The position numbers were made by a program, and so were the translations under genes. Below, in pieces: positions 25,722 to 35,678 of a DNA stretch of 64,000 bases; the first letter of the stretch is position 1, and every line of letters starts with the position of its first letter. The stretch spans positions 124,001 to 188,000 of the forward strand of contig JAHHTT010000001.1 of NCBI GenBank assembly GCA_020024465.1, read 5' to 3'. Below the pieces are notes generated by a model. That model was not told the DNA's origin and did no database searches. It saw only the letters and a list, made by a program, of their open reading frames with translations. Source of the stretch: Odoribacter sp. (lineage in GTDB: Bacteria > Bacteroidota > Bacteroidia > Bacteroidales > Marinifilaceae).

Positions 25722-28700
25722 ATGGCAACAAGAAAATCAACAATTATAAAAACAGTCTGTTTCCTGTTCTTTGCAGTATTCTCGCAACTTTGCTTCGCAC
25801 AGGAAATCATGACGGTGGAAGGAGTGGTACGCTCCTCAATGGGAGAACCGCTTCCGGGATCCACAATTCTCATCAAAGGGACAAAAACCGGAAGAACTGC
25901 CGATATCAACGGACATTTCTCAATTCAGGTCCGGTCCGGACAAATGCTTGAAATAAGTTTTATCGGAATGAAGAAAAAAACGGTCAAGGTTTCATCGAAT
26001 TTTCTGGAAATCATTCTTGAAGAGGATAGTCAGGAATTGGAAAGTGTAGTTATTACAGGCTATCAGCAAATCAAAAGCAGGGTATTTACAGGTGCAGCCT
26101 CATCGGTAAAGATGGATGATGTAAAACTGAACGGAGTACCCGACATTTCACGCATGCTCGAAGGACGAATCGCCGGACTTTCCATTCAGAATGTAACCGG
26201 AAGTTTCGGAGCCGCACCGCGCATCAATATCCGCGGCGGAGCTTCCATCATGGGAAATGTACAACCGTTATGGGTAATCGACGGTGTTGTCTGTGAAGAT
26301 CTCGTACAGGTATCTCCCGACCAGCTGGTATCCGGAGATGCCGTCACACTATTGAGTTCGGCCATTGCCGGAATCAATGTTTCTGACATAGAAGACATAC
26401 AAGTTTTGAAAGACGCATCGGCAACATCCATCTACGGAGCCAGAGCAATAAACGGAGTCATTGTCATCACCACACGTTCTGGAAAAAGAAATACACCGCT
26501 TCAATTCAACTACACCGGCGAGGTCAGCATGCGCACAATTCCTTCCTACTCTGAATATGACCTTCTAAATTCCCAGGAAAGCATGTCGATATATCAGGAG
26601 ATGTATCGGAAAGGTTATTTTTCTCTACAAAACACACTATATGGCCGCAGAAGCGGAATCTATCACCAACTCTATAAAGGCATCAGCACTGTCAATACGG
26701 AAACGGGAAGATATTATATCGACAATACGGAACAGGCAAAAATGGATTTTTTGAGAGAACGGGAGTATGCCAATACCAACTGGTTCAAGGAACTTTTCAC
26801 TCACCGTCCGACCCATGCACACACCCTGACCTTCTCTGCCGGCGGAGAAAAGTCTGCAACCTATGCGTCTATCGGACTGTATGAAGACAGAGGATGGAGT
26901 ATTTCTGATAATGTCAGAAGATTAACCGTTAATATCAAAAACACATTTTTCTGTAAAGATGATCAGCTAAGAGTCACCATATTGGCACAAGGTAATCTGA
27001 GAAAACAAAAATCCCCCGGAACCATTCCACAGAAAAAAAATACTGCCGTGGGAACTTTTGAACGGGACTTCGATATCAATCCATTTGCATATGCACTGGG
27101 AACAAGCCGGACACTGCGTCCGAGGAACAATAACGGAGAACTGGAATATTACCGGAATAACTGGGCTCCATTCAATATTCTCAACGAATACAAGAACAAT
27201 TATATGAAGACCGAAGTGCTGGATTTCAAGATACAAAATGAACTGGCCTACTCCATCAACAGTCATTTATCCGCCAAGGGACTGGTGTCTGTACGACATG
27301 CCTCAACCCGGAATTCCCACTACATCACTGAAAATTCGAATGTAGCCCAAGCCTTCAGAGCCGACGAGAATCCATACGTAGCAAAAGAAAATATCTATCT
27401 ACTGAAAAATTACAAGGATCCATTGAAATTACCACAGGTAATTCTGCAACACGGCGGAATATTCAACAAGACCGAAACATCTCTACAAAGTTACCTCGGC
27501 CGCCTTTCTCTGGAATATAACCAACGCTGGGGGGAACATGACCTGCAGGCTTTCGGATTCGGCGAAATACAGTATGTCAACAGAAATATCACTCCTTTTC
27601 AAGGATATGGTATCCAATTTGACAAAGGCAATCAGATTTTCAACAACCCGCTTGCCTTCGAAAAACTGGTCAATGAAGGGAATACCTACTTTTCTCTTAC
27701 CGATTTGGCAGAAAGAGAAGTCACTTTTTCATCAAGCCTCACTTATGGATATGCAGGCAAATATATCATCAACGGAGTAATCAACTACGAAGGCTCCAAC
27801 GCATCAGGCAAATACAGCCGGGCCAGATGGCTGCCGACATGGAATATCGGTGTCAAATGGAATCTCGACAAAGAAGATTTCATGCGCCATAAAGAACATA
27901 TCTCCAAACTGGCGGTCCGTCTTAGTTACGGTCTTACTGCCAAAATGAACGAAAATGCCCTCAACTCATCTACGATATACCGCCATTTCATCAACAACAG
28001 ACCTTCCGGTGATGAAAGAGAGAATGCATTGGAAATCCTGCATCTGACCAACAGGAATCTGACATGGGAGAAAATGAAAGAGGCAAACTTCGGAGTTGAG
28101 CTCGGATTGTTCAATAACCGCATCAGTGCCACATTGGATTTATATCAAAGAAACTCTTTCGATTTAATAGATCTCATCCGCACTTCAGGCATTGGCGGTC
28201 AATACTACAAATATGCCAATTTCGGAGATATGCGTACTCGAGGAGGAGAAATTCATGTACACATGAAACTAATCCAAAAGTCACAGTTTTCATGGATCAG
28301 TTCCATCACCTTCAGCGCAATGAAACCCAAAATCACAAAACTGCTCAATACTCCCAATACTTTTGAAATGGTTGCCGGTACAGGCAAAGGAAATATCGTA
28401 GGCTTTCCCCGAGGTTCATTGTTTTCATTCAACCATCAGGGCCTCAACCAATATGGCCTTCCGACGTTCGACTTCGGACTGTATCCCTCAAATCAAGGGA
28501 CATACAATGAAATAGCCGGAGCAAATTTTCTGGACGCCCAATTTTCCAAATCATATCTTATCTATCATGGTCCGATTGAGCCTACCTGTCTGGGAGGATT
28601 TTCCAATACCCTGAAATACAAAAGTTGGGAACTGTCATTCTTTATTACCATGCAGGCCGGAAACAAAATACGCCTGAACCCGACATTCGATCCGACATAT

Positions 28701-29102
28701 GGAGACTTGAACGTATTTTCAAAAGACTATCATGACCGTTGGCTCATTCCGGGAGATGAAGAAAAAACACGTATTCCGACCATCCCGTCTCAAGACATGA
28801 TACAAAAATTCGGGAAAGAGAATATCGAAAGAGCTTATAACACTTACAATTATTCACAGGACCGGGTGGCAGACGGCAGTTTTGTAAGAATGAAAAATAT
28901 TTCATTGGGATACAATATTCCAAAATCATTCCTCACAAGATTCAAACTGACACAGATGAATGTCAAGATCAACATGACCAATCCTTTTCTCATCTATTCA
29001 GATAAGAAACTGAATGGCCAGGACCCTGAATTCTATAAAGTCGGAGGAGTATCCATGCCAACACCCAAACAAATTACAATGACTCTGAATGTAGCATTTT
29101 AA
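25722..29102 (+). CDS. SusC/RagA TonB-dependent transporter (no STN domain)
   Basis: The 1126-residue outer-membrane transporter has a signal peptide ending near CFAQ (about 27). The carboxypeptidase-D-like domain spans about 30-110 (VEGVVRSSMGEPLPGSTILI). The plug contains GRIAGLSIQNVTGSFGAAPR and VLKDASATSIYGARAINGVI, and the barrel ends in TMTLNVAF. Unlike the SusC at 11.8-15.2 kb it has no STN domain, so it is unlikely to signal through a FecR pair. The SusD partner follows after 13 bases. Confidence 0.95.
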   Translation: MATRKSTIIKTVCFLFFAVFSQLCFAQEIMTVEGVVRSSMGEPLPGSTILIKGTKTGRTADINGHFSIQVRSGQMLEISFIGMKKKTVKVSSNFLEIILEEDSQELESVVITGYQQIKSRVFTGAASSVKMDDVKLNGVPDISRMLEGRIAGLSIQNVTGSFGAAPRINIRGGASIMGNVQPLWVIDGVVCEDLVQVSPDQLVSGDAVTLLSSAIAGINVSDIEDIQVLKDASATSIYGARAINGVIVITTRSGKRNTPLQFNYTGEVSMRTIPSYSEYDLLNSQESMSIYQEMYRKGYFSLQNTLYGRRSGIYHQLYKGISTVNTETGRYYIDNTEQAKMDFLREREYANTNWFKELFTHRPTHAHTLTFSAGGEKSATYASIGLYEDRGWSISDNVRRLTVNIKNTFFCKDDQLRVTILAQGNLRKQKSPGTIPQKKNTAVGTFERDFDINPFAYALGTSRTLRPRNNNGELEYYRNNWAPFNILNEYKNNYMKTEVLDFKIQNELAYSINSHLSAKGLVSVRHASTRNSHYITENSNVAQAFRADENPYVAKENIYLLKNYKDPLKLPQVILQHGGIFNKTETSLQSYLGRLSLEYNQRWGEHDLQAFGFGEIQYVNRNITPFQGYGIQFDKGNQIFNNPLAFEKLVNEGNTYFSLTDLAEREVTFSSSLTYGYAGKYIINGVINYEGSNASGKYSRARWLPTWNIGVKWNLDKEDFMRHKEHISKLAVRLSYGLTAKMNENALNSSTIYRHFINNRPSGDERENALEILHLTNRNLTWEKMKEANFGVELGLFNNRISATLDLYQRNSFDLIDLIRTSGIGGQYYKYANFGDMRTRGGEIHVHMKLIQKSQFSWISSITFSAMKPKITKLLNTPNTFEMVAGTGKGNIVGFPRGSLFSFNHQGLNQYGLPTFDFGLYPSNQGTYNEIAGANFLDAQFSKSYLIYHGPIEPTCLGGFSNTLKYKSWELSFFITMQAGNKIRLNPTFDPTYGDLNVFSKDYHDRWLIPGDEEKTRIPTIPSQDMIQKFGKENIERAYNTYNYSQDRVADGSFVRMKNISLGYNIPKSFLTRFKLTQMNVKINMTNPFLIYSDKKLNGQDPEFYKVGGVSMPTPKQITMTLNVAF

Positions 29103-29115
29103 AACCGCAAAACAA

Positions 29116-30621
29116 ATGAAACCAGCCATTTATTCATACTGCCTACTTCTCATGCTGGCATCATGCCAGAACTTTCTGGAAGAAGCTCCTGATTCAACCT
29201 TGGACACCAAAATCGACAGCGAAGAAAAGATTGCGGAACTGCTCACCGGAGGCTATCCGGATGCAAGCTACTTCGCTTTTCTGGAAGCAAGGACAGACAA
29301 TGTTGAAGAACGGATAAACGGGAATCATTCCCGATTGAACGAAGCTATGTTTTTTTGGGAAGATTACGAACAAAATGATCTTGACACTCCTTTAAACTAC
29401 TGGAATGCATGCTACAAAGGAATTGCACATGCAAATCAGGCTTTGGAATGTCTGGCACGATTCCCCAAAAACGACCGGACAAAAGCTCTTTATGGAGAAG
29501 CCTTCCTGTTAAGAGCTTACCTGCATTTTATGCTGGTCAATATCTGGGCGGAACCGTATTCTCCGGAAAAATCGACATCAGCACCGGGAATACCCTATCT
29601 TACCCGACCGGAAAAAGAGGCATTGCCTCAATATGACAGAATAACCGTAAAAGAAGTTTACGATCATATCGAAAAAGACTTGAAACTCGGACTCTCCCTC
29701 GTTGACGACAATTTCTATCAAAATCCCAAATTCCATTTCAACAAGAAGGCTGCCTATGCTTTTGCCTCAAGATTTTATCTGATGAAAGGAGAATGGGAGC
29801 TTGTCATAAAATACTCAGACTACGTATTGGGAAACAATCCGGGAGAACTGCTCCGCAACTGGCAGAAATACAGCGATGAATTCTATTTTAACCGCAAACA
29901 ATTATATACACGTTATGCCAGCAGTGAAGATCCTGCCAACCTTCTTCTCACAACAACAGAATCAAGAATTGCCAGAAATATGCCTGCTGAAAAGTATGGA
30001 GTGACCTCCAATACTGCCAATAAAATCTTTAACCAACACGGCATAGAGGGAAGCACTGATTTCAAAAAAATATTCATGGAACCACTTTTCCTTTTCAACT
30101 ATGACATCGGACAAGTGAAAGATGCCCAATATATCGCTAAATTCGACGAACTGTCAACCTCAGGATATACGGGAAGCTATCCCAGAGATTTATATGTAAC
30201 CAATGTATTGTTCACCACCGATGAAGTGATGTTCAACCGCATGGAAGCCTATGTCATGAAAAACGAATACAACAGGGCGATCGATGATCTGAAACTCTAC
30301 CTGAATGCAAAATATGGAATAACACTTGCATGCAGCAGAACTGACTATACCCAAACCAGCAGCAGCAATTACAAAATATATACTCCTTTTTATGGATTGA
30401 GTATCAAACAACTTGCAATGGTAAAGATTCTGACAGGTTTCAGACGTCAGGAGTTTTTACACGAAGGTCTGAGATGGTTCGATTTAAGACGTTTCTACAT
30501 GCCTGTAACCCGTAAATCAAAATATTCGTTCTACCATCCATTGGAAAAAGAAGATCCCAGAAAACTATTGCAAATCCCGACCGAAGCGATAAAACAAGGT
30601 CTAACACCCAATCCCCGCTGA
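29116..30621 (+). CDS. RagB/SusD family lipoprotein
   Basis: The 501-residue surface lipoprotein has the lipobox LMLASCQ, the family start NFLEEAPDSTLD, TPR helices with YKGIAHANQALECL and GEAFLLRAYLHFML, and the C-terminal signature RRQEFLHEGLRWFDLRRF. It forms the substrate-binding lid of the SusC at 25.7 kb. The gene is spaced 31 bases from the next one. Confidence 0.95.
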   Translation: MKPAIYSYCLLLMLASCQNFLEEAPDSTLDTKIDSEEKIAELLTGGYPDASYFAFLEARTDNVEERINGNHSRLNEAMFFWEDYEQNDLDTPLNYWNACYKGIAHANQALECLARFPKNDRTKALYGEAFLLRAYLHFMLVNIWAEPYSPEKSTSAPGIPYLTRPEKEALPQYDRITVKEVYDHIEKDLKLGLSLVDDNFYQNPKFHFNKKAAYAFASRFYLMKGEWELVIKYSDYVLGNNPGELLRNWQKYSDEFYFNRKQLYTRYASSEDPANLLLTTTESRIARNMPAEKYGVTSNTANKIFNQHGIEGSTDFKKIFMEPLFLFNYDIGQVKDAQYIAKFDELSTSGYTGSYPRDLYVTNVLFTTDEVMFNRMEAYVMKNEYNRAIDDLKLYLNAKYGITLACSRTDYTQTSSSNYKIYTPFYGLSIKQLAMVKILTGFRRQEFLHEGLRWFDLRRFYMPVTRKSKYSFYHPLEKEDPRKLLQIPTEAIKQGLTPNPR

Positions 30622-30652
30622 CAACAATAGCATGTAACAAAAAAAAATACTC

Positions 30653-31651
30653 ATGAAAAAAAATATATCGAAAACGATCAGATATGTCCGACAAGGAATA
30701 TTTATTCTTGCCACACTCATTAGCATCGCAGGCTGTTCGGAATCCGGATTATCAGACAAGAGTGTAATCGGAATAGAAGGTACAACAGAACAAGTAACAG
30801 AACTAGACCAATGGATTCTGGAAACTTTTACCTCCCCGTATAACATAGAGATCATTTATAGATGGAACAGAAATGAAGCTCAAGACGGAAGCTATACTTA
30901 TCCGCCGGACCTCACAAAGGTAAAAAGCATTTTAGAAACCATCAAAGCGCTATGGATTGACGTCTATACTCTGCCGGAATTAGGAGATGCCGACTTCTTC
31001 ATCGAAAAAAATCCGATCAAGATTTATCTATATGGAGGGAAGAATCTGGATGCAAACGGAGTTGAACATCTATGCAACACTGAAAATACAACCAGAGAAA
31101 TGTTTCTATACAATGTCAATGAATTTAATAAAAGCAACAAAGAACAGGTCTATTTATTAATGAGAAGTGTCCACCACCAATATACCAGACTACTTATGGA
31201 GACATTGCCTTACAACAGGAATGCTTTCCTTAAGGTCAGCAGAAACCGGTATCTGGAGTCGACCAAACTGATTGCCGAAATCTTCAAGGGACGTCCTCAA
31301 GGCATAGATCTCTTTGAACCTTCACCCTATGCCAACAAAAGAGGTTTCTTCACATTCCATTCCTTTCTTTCACTGGAATCTGATTTTGCTGAAATAGCAA
31401 GCATAAAACTGACACATTCACAAAAAGATATAATGGATTTCTTGGAAGAAGCCAAAGAGCCGTATCAGGATCCTGCCAACCCCGATATACAGGCCCAATA
31501 TGACGAAGATGCCAGACAGGCTTACAAAGAACTGACAGAAAAACTGGAATTCGTAGAAAACTACTTCAAAAAGACAGTGAAATTATCACTGAACCATTTA
31601 CAAATTGTGAGCATAAAACAATTCAATAAATTTTTAAAGGAACAACAATAG
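30653..31651 (+). CDS. Zinc-binding metallopeptidase-like lipoprotein with altered active site
   Basis: The 332-residue lipoprotein (lipobox SIAGCS, Cys28) resembles the putative zinc-binding metallopeptidases that follow many SusD genes. Matching parts are EQVTELDQWILETFTSPYNI, IYLYGGKNLDANGVEHL and the later FLKVSRNRYLES. In the family I know, the middle reads HHEFAH, giving the zinc motif HExxH. Here the same place reads HHQYTR (residues 174-179), so the catalytic Glu is Gln and the second zinc His is Arg. It is probably not a protease and may act as a binding protein. The next gene starts one base after its stop codon. Confidence 0.82.
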   Translation: MKKNISKTIRYVRQGIFILATLISIAGCSESGLSDKSVIGIEGTTEQVTELDQWILETFTSPYNIEIIYRWNRNEAQDGSYTYPPDLTKVKSILETIKALWIDVYTLPELGDADFFIEKNPIKIYLYGGKNLDANGVEHLCNTENTTREMFLYNVNEFNKSNKEQVYLLMRSVHHQYTRLLMETLPYNRNAFLKVSRNRYLESTKLIAEIFKGRPQGIDLFEPSPYANKRGFFTFHSFLSLESDFAEIASIKLTHSQKDIMDFLEEAKEPYQDPANPDIQAQYDEDARQAYKELTEKLEFVENYFKKTVKLSLNHLQIVSIKQFNKFLKEQQ

Positions 31652-31652
31652 C

Positions 31653-32657
31653 ATGAAAAAAATTCTATATCTTATCTTGCTTACCACCTCATGCTTTTCA
31701 TGCAAAGATGACAATATCTTTGATGAATCTCCTTCGCAAAGGACTGAAATGCATATTAAAGCGCTGAAAAAAGAGTTGGTTGATTCACCTCACGGATGGC
31801 TAATGACCTATTTCCCAAAAACAGACTCACTGCTATTCTCCAATGTGGACGAAAATATCACATCATATGATTACAAAAACACATCCGGATACGGAGGACA
31901 TTGTTTCGCCTTAAAATTTCATGAAGATGGAACTTTGGAATCTACAGCTGATTTCGATTCTGAAAGCATGACCCAAAGTATCAAGAGTGAATATTCCATA
32001 GGACAGAACACCTATACACAATTGTCATTCACAACTTACAGCTATATCCACCGCCTGACCAACAACAACTTTTCAGGCAGCTCCGACTTCCTCTATTTCG
32101 GGAAGAATCAGAAAGGAGAACTGATTTTCCGGACAGCTTCATATATTGAACCAGCCCGGGAATATATTGTCCTGACCAAATTAAAAAGCGAAGACAAGGA
32201 CACCTGCGAACTCAAAAAATCTTATGATAATACATTGTTTTTCAGAGAAATGAAATCTCCGAGACTGATTATCAGAAAGGCAGACAGAATCCTTTTCAAA
32301 AGCGATATGAAAAAAAGAGAGGCAAACGGCGATGAAGGTGTACGTCGCTATCATCTGTTCCTATTTGCAAAAGAACCACCCTACATCCCTGATGAATTTC
32401 CTCCCAAAGTAGTCGGATTAGGCTCCGGATATGTAGGAACTCCCGAAGGTTTGTCATTCCGGGCGGGAATCAGATACAGCACCAAGTATATATTCTACGA
32501 CTTCATCAGAGAAAAAGAACGCTTTGTCTGTGAACTGGTAAAAGTATACGATCAATATACCCAAACCGAATATATCACCAGCAAACACCTGGAACCTAAG
32601 GGAGAACCGACCGGTATTGTAGCAGAAATATATGATGATCCAAGTATTAAAATTTAA
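31653..32657 (+). CDS. DUF4302 lipoprotein
   Basis: The 334-residue lipoprotein has the lipobox TTSCFSCK. The conserved DUF4302 start is visible: a run of helix (MHIKALKKELVDSPHGWLMT) followed by YFPKTDS, then FALKFHEDGTLESTADF and SEYSIGQNTYTQLSFTTYSY. DUF4302 proteins often travel with SusCD and zinc-metallopeptidase-like genes. No enzyme motif is present. It is probably a surface protein of the operon's complex. Confidence 0.85.
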   Translation: MKKILYLILLTTSCFSCKDDNIFDESPSQRTEMHIKALKKELVDSPHGWLMTYFPKTDSLLFSNVDENITSYDYKNTSGYGGHCFALKFHEDGTLESTADFDSESMTQSIKSEYSIGQNTYTQLSFTTYSYIHRLTNNNFSGSSDFLYFGKNQKGELIFRTASYIEPAREYIVLTKLKSEDKDTCELKKSYDNTLFFREMKSPRLIIRKADRILFKSDMKKREANGDEGVRRYHLFLFAKEPPYIPDEFPPKVVGLGSGYVGTPEGLSFRAGIRYSTKYIFYDFIREKERFVCELVKVYDQYTQTEYITSKHLEPKGEPTGIVAEIYDDPSIKI

Positions 32658-32668
32658 AACAATCCAAT

Positions 32669-33289
32669 ATGAAATACCAACTTCTTATTTTAGGTCTGCT
32701 GATAGCAACTTCATGCAACAAGGTAAAAGAAGACACTCCAATAGAAGAAGACTATGAAAGCCTTTTCCCGGACAAAGGGATTGAAAAGCCTGAGATAGAA
32801 CGGGGCGATATGACCATTCATTTAGGAAATCCGGAAATGACACAAGAAAACTATGTGTACCCGGGAGTAGAATTTCCTTATGAAGCGGAAAAATATAATG
32901 TAATACTAACGTGCCAGTTTTTGGAAAAAAATCAGGACAATGGCCTTATCAGCGATGAAAATATCAGTTCCCGTTATGAAATAAGATATATAAATGAGAA
33001 AAAAGAATTGATAACCATCACTACCAAAAGGTCCCAAGAGTTGGAAGATGCACAGATAATGAAAAATGGGAAAGAGCTGACAGTTCAATTTACGGTCTAC
33101 TCCGGACACCCCTTATATCTTTGCGTTACAGGACTCGGCCCTAGAGAATCCAGTGTGAAAGCCAAAATAAAAGCAGTTTCGACAGACGATCTGATCACTC
33201 CTCCTGAACTGCAAACAGAACTGTTCCAAAACAATGAGGGAATAGACAAACTTGAAACTCCTTATTGTGAATATTTTATTTTACCATAA
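32669..33289 (+). CDS. Lipoprotein of unknown function (206 aa)
   Basis: The protein has a lipoprotein signal (LLIATSCNK). A charged linker (residues 20-45) and a beta-rich domain (about 50-180, NVILTCQFLEKNQ, ELTVQFTVYSGHPLYLCVTG) follow. I do not recognise the family. Its position among SusCD accessory genes, 11 bases after the DUF4302 gene and 14 before the DUF4856 gene, suggests it is another exposed partner in the same complex. Confidence 0.7.
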   Translation: MKYQLLILGLLIATSCNKVKEDTPIEEDYESLFPDKGIEKPEIERGDMTIHLGNPEMTQENYVYPGVEFPYEAEKYNVILTCQFLEKNQDNGLISDENISSRYEIRYINEKKELITITTKRSQELEDAQIMKNGKELTVQFTVYSGHPLYLCVTGLGPRESSVKAKIKAVSTDDLITPPELQTELFQNNEGIDKLETPYCEYFILP

Positions 33290-33303
33290 ACAGAATATAG
33301 AAC

Positions 33304-34482
33304 ATGAAACTATCAATAAAGACAATCATCCTTTGCATATCATTCATACCCTTAGCATGCTATGATGGAATAAATGAGACCGTAGAGAGTGGCTATCAAC
33401 TACCACTTCTTCCAGAACTTACATACAAATTTTCCAGAAATGGAGAAAGCAGTGTCAATCTTCAGGAATGCAAATTGCTAAAAACTCCCATTGACAATAT
33501 TTTTTCAGTATACATGAATAATGCCAGAATGGGAAGAGGAGACTATGACGAAGCTCTCTTACTTTTCAAAAATGGAGAATACGGTCAGAAGCCCGAAGAG
33601 GAAATTGCCCTATCCTCCTCTCATAAAGCAGATCGGGAGAAAATATTGAATGACTTCCGGAAATGGTTTGACATATCAGCCCGTATATCGGGGAAAGATG
33701 CGCCCAAACCCAATGACATACGAAATACGGAGGCTCAACAAGGAATTTCAGGATTTGTCGGAAGAAATATCGGCGACAAAGATGTATGTTTTGTAGATGA
33801 AAAAGGTTTTGCCCCTGCGGAAATTTTTTACTATGCCGTAAAGGGAGCAATTTATCTGGACAAAATTGTCAACAGACATCTACACCCAGATACTTTGAAA
33901 AATGAAATAATCACACATAACCATGATCTGACACAATTGGAACAAGGACATAATTATACAGCATTAGAACACCATTGGGATCTGGCCTACGGATACTATG
34001 ACATTCTGAAAGAATTGGCTGAATCCGATGGTCTTCCGGCATTAAAAGGAACACAAAAACAGATATTCAATTCGTTCGCCAGAGGACGAATGAAAATGAA
34101 ATATTCATTGCATGATGAAATCAAGCTACATGCCGACACGATAAGAGTAGAGATAGCCAAAGTCTTTGCAGCAAGAGCCATCAATTCACTTATCGGAGTC
34201 AATACTTATGCCAATATTAATGACAATATCAAATATGCCTTCCGTCTGATTTCACAGGCCTACGGTATGATTTACGCCTTACAATTCGCGACGGACAGAG
34301 AAGGCAATCCTATAATAACTTACGAAGAAACCACAAGTATTTTACAAAAGCTGGAACAAGGGCATGGATTATGGGATAAGGAAAGGCTTACCGGCAATGA
34401 ATCCCAAGAAGGTTCTTTAAGGCAAATAGCCTCTTTAATAGAAAAAAAATTCGGACTATCACTCAATGAATTTAAAAAATAA
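33304..34482 (+). CDS. DUF4856 lipoprotein, imelysin-like
   Basis: The 392-residue lipoprotein (lipobox IPLACY) is mostly helical after the first 60 residues. Blocks such as GISGFVGRNIGDKDV, DEKGFAPAEIFYYAVKGAIYLD and ALEHHWDLAYGYYDILKELA match DUF4856, a family related in layout to imelysin-type iron-regulated outer-membrane proteins. Such proteins are usually surface or periplasmic and associated with metal or haem uptake, but direct evidence is thin. It lies in the middle of the operon, three bases before the next gene. Confidence 0.8.
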   Translation: MKLSIKTIILCISFIPLACYDGINETVESGYQLPLLPELTYKFSRNGESSVNLQECKLLKTPIDNIFSVYMNNARMGRGDYDEALLLFKNGEYGQKPEEEIALSSSHKADREKILNDFRKWFDISARISGKDAPKPNDIRNTEAQQGISGFVGRNIGDKDVCFVDEKGFAPAEIFYYAVKGAIYLDKIVNRHLHPDTLKNEIITHNHDLTQLEQGHNYTALEHHWDLAYGYYDILKELAESDGLPALKGTQKQIFNSFARGRMKMKYSLHDEIKLHADTIRVEIAKVFAARAINSLIGVNTYANINDNIKYAFRLISQAYGMIYALQFATDREGNPIITYEETTSILQKLEQGHGLWDKERLTGNESQEGSLRQIASLIEKKFGLSLNEFKK

Positions 34483-34485
34483 AAG

Positions 34486-35658
34486 ATGAAAGAAAAAAGC
34501 ATTATTACCCATTATAGCACAACAAGCATGTTCGTTTTGTTTATTCTGTTCTGTTTTTCAGGCATGTCAAGCACATATGCCCAAGAGAATCTGATTGACA
34601 ACGGAGATTTTGAAGGTAATTGGAGTGGCTCCATGTTTGACAGAAAACCGGCCGGCTGGAATGTCAACGGAGCAAGCATCGCAGACAGAAAAGAAAATTG
34701 TCCAGAAGGAAACGGCCAGACTTGTCTTATGGCTTACTTAAACGGAGGTTCCATCAGCCAGAGCGATAAATCAGCCGATGGCTGGAGAACCGGTGTCATC
34801 GATGTAGAAGAAGGAGTAACCTATCACCTGAGCCTCTGGTGCAAGACAAATGTCAACATCAGCCTCGGTGTGATTTTTAACCTCCATCAAAAGACCATTG
34901 ATGATGAAATTTATAAAGACAGAATAGAATGCCGATTTGACCTAACTTCCAATGGATGGGTAAAAATGGAAAAAGACATTATAATACCTACAGGAAAAAA
35001 CATCAATGTAACATCATTTAGTATTTCTATCCCCAGTAAATATACAAGCGGCGGTGAGTTACTGATAGACAATATCTCACTCACCAAAAAGCAAACCGAC
35101 AATCCCAATGTGGACACAAAACCTGAAAGACCGAAAAATGTCAAGTATACACCCTATCAACGCGAAATTACAGTGAAATGGTCTGCAACAGAAGATAAAG
35201 AGATCACTTATGAAATACAGGCCAACGGCAAGACTTATTCCGACCTCAAAAGCAATATGTTCACCATTGAAGATCTTTCTCCACACCAAATGTATAAGGT
35301 ACAGATATTTGCTGTCAAAAACGGAGTAAAATCGGATGAGGAAAGCCAAAATATCCTGACCCAAGACTATGAAAAGTCTAAAGAATCAGATGAACGAATA
35401 CCCTACTTGTATACAATTGAAAAAAACGGTTCGTGTAAAGGAAGATTTCTGAAACTATACTATAATGATTTGGCCAATCCCAACGCAATAATAACTTACA
35501 AATTGGACGGAAAATCCATTACCCCTAAAAACAGAATCCTGGAATTCCCTGCATTTGAAGGCAATTACAAACGGTTCATGCTGGAAATACACATTGACGA
35601 AGGCAATGACTACGAATGGGACATTATATACAATGAACTTAGCGTTCAAAATTTTTAG
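34486..35658 (+). CDS. Secreted protein with CBM-like and fibronectin type III domains
   Basis: The 390-residue protein has a signal peptide ending in TYAQ (about residue 32) and no lipobox, so it is probably secreted or periplasmic. Residues about 34-200 resemble a carbohydrate-binding-module-type jelly roll (NLIDNGDFEGNW, GELLIDNISLTK). Residues about 212-290 form a fibronectin type III module (RPKNVKYTPYQREITVKWSA). The C-terminal 90 residues are beta-rich and unassigned. Jelly rolls of this kind bind sugars or proteins. It starts three bases after the DUF4856 gene. Confidence 0.7.
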   Translation: MKEKSIITHYSTTSMFVLFILFCFSGMSSTYAQENLIDNGDFEGNWSGSMFDRKPAGWNVNGASIADRKENCPEGNGQTCLMAYLNGGSISQSDKSADGWRTGVIDVEEGVTYHLSLWCKTNVNISLGVIFNLHQKTIDDEIYKDRIECRFDLTSNGWVKMEKDIIIPTGKNINVTSFSISIPSKYTSGGELLIDNISLTKKQTDNPNVDTKPERPKNVKYTPYQREITVKWSATEDKEITYEIQANGKTYSDLKSNMFTIEDLSPHQMYKVQIFAVKNGVKSDEESQNILTQDYEKSKESDERIPYLYTIEKNGSCKGRFLKLYYNDLANPNAIITYKLDGKSITPKNRILEFPAFEGNYKRFMLEIHIDEGNDYEWDIIYNELSVQNF

Positions 35659-35678
35659 ACCTCATAAATTACCGAAAC

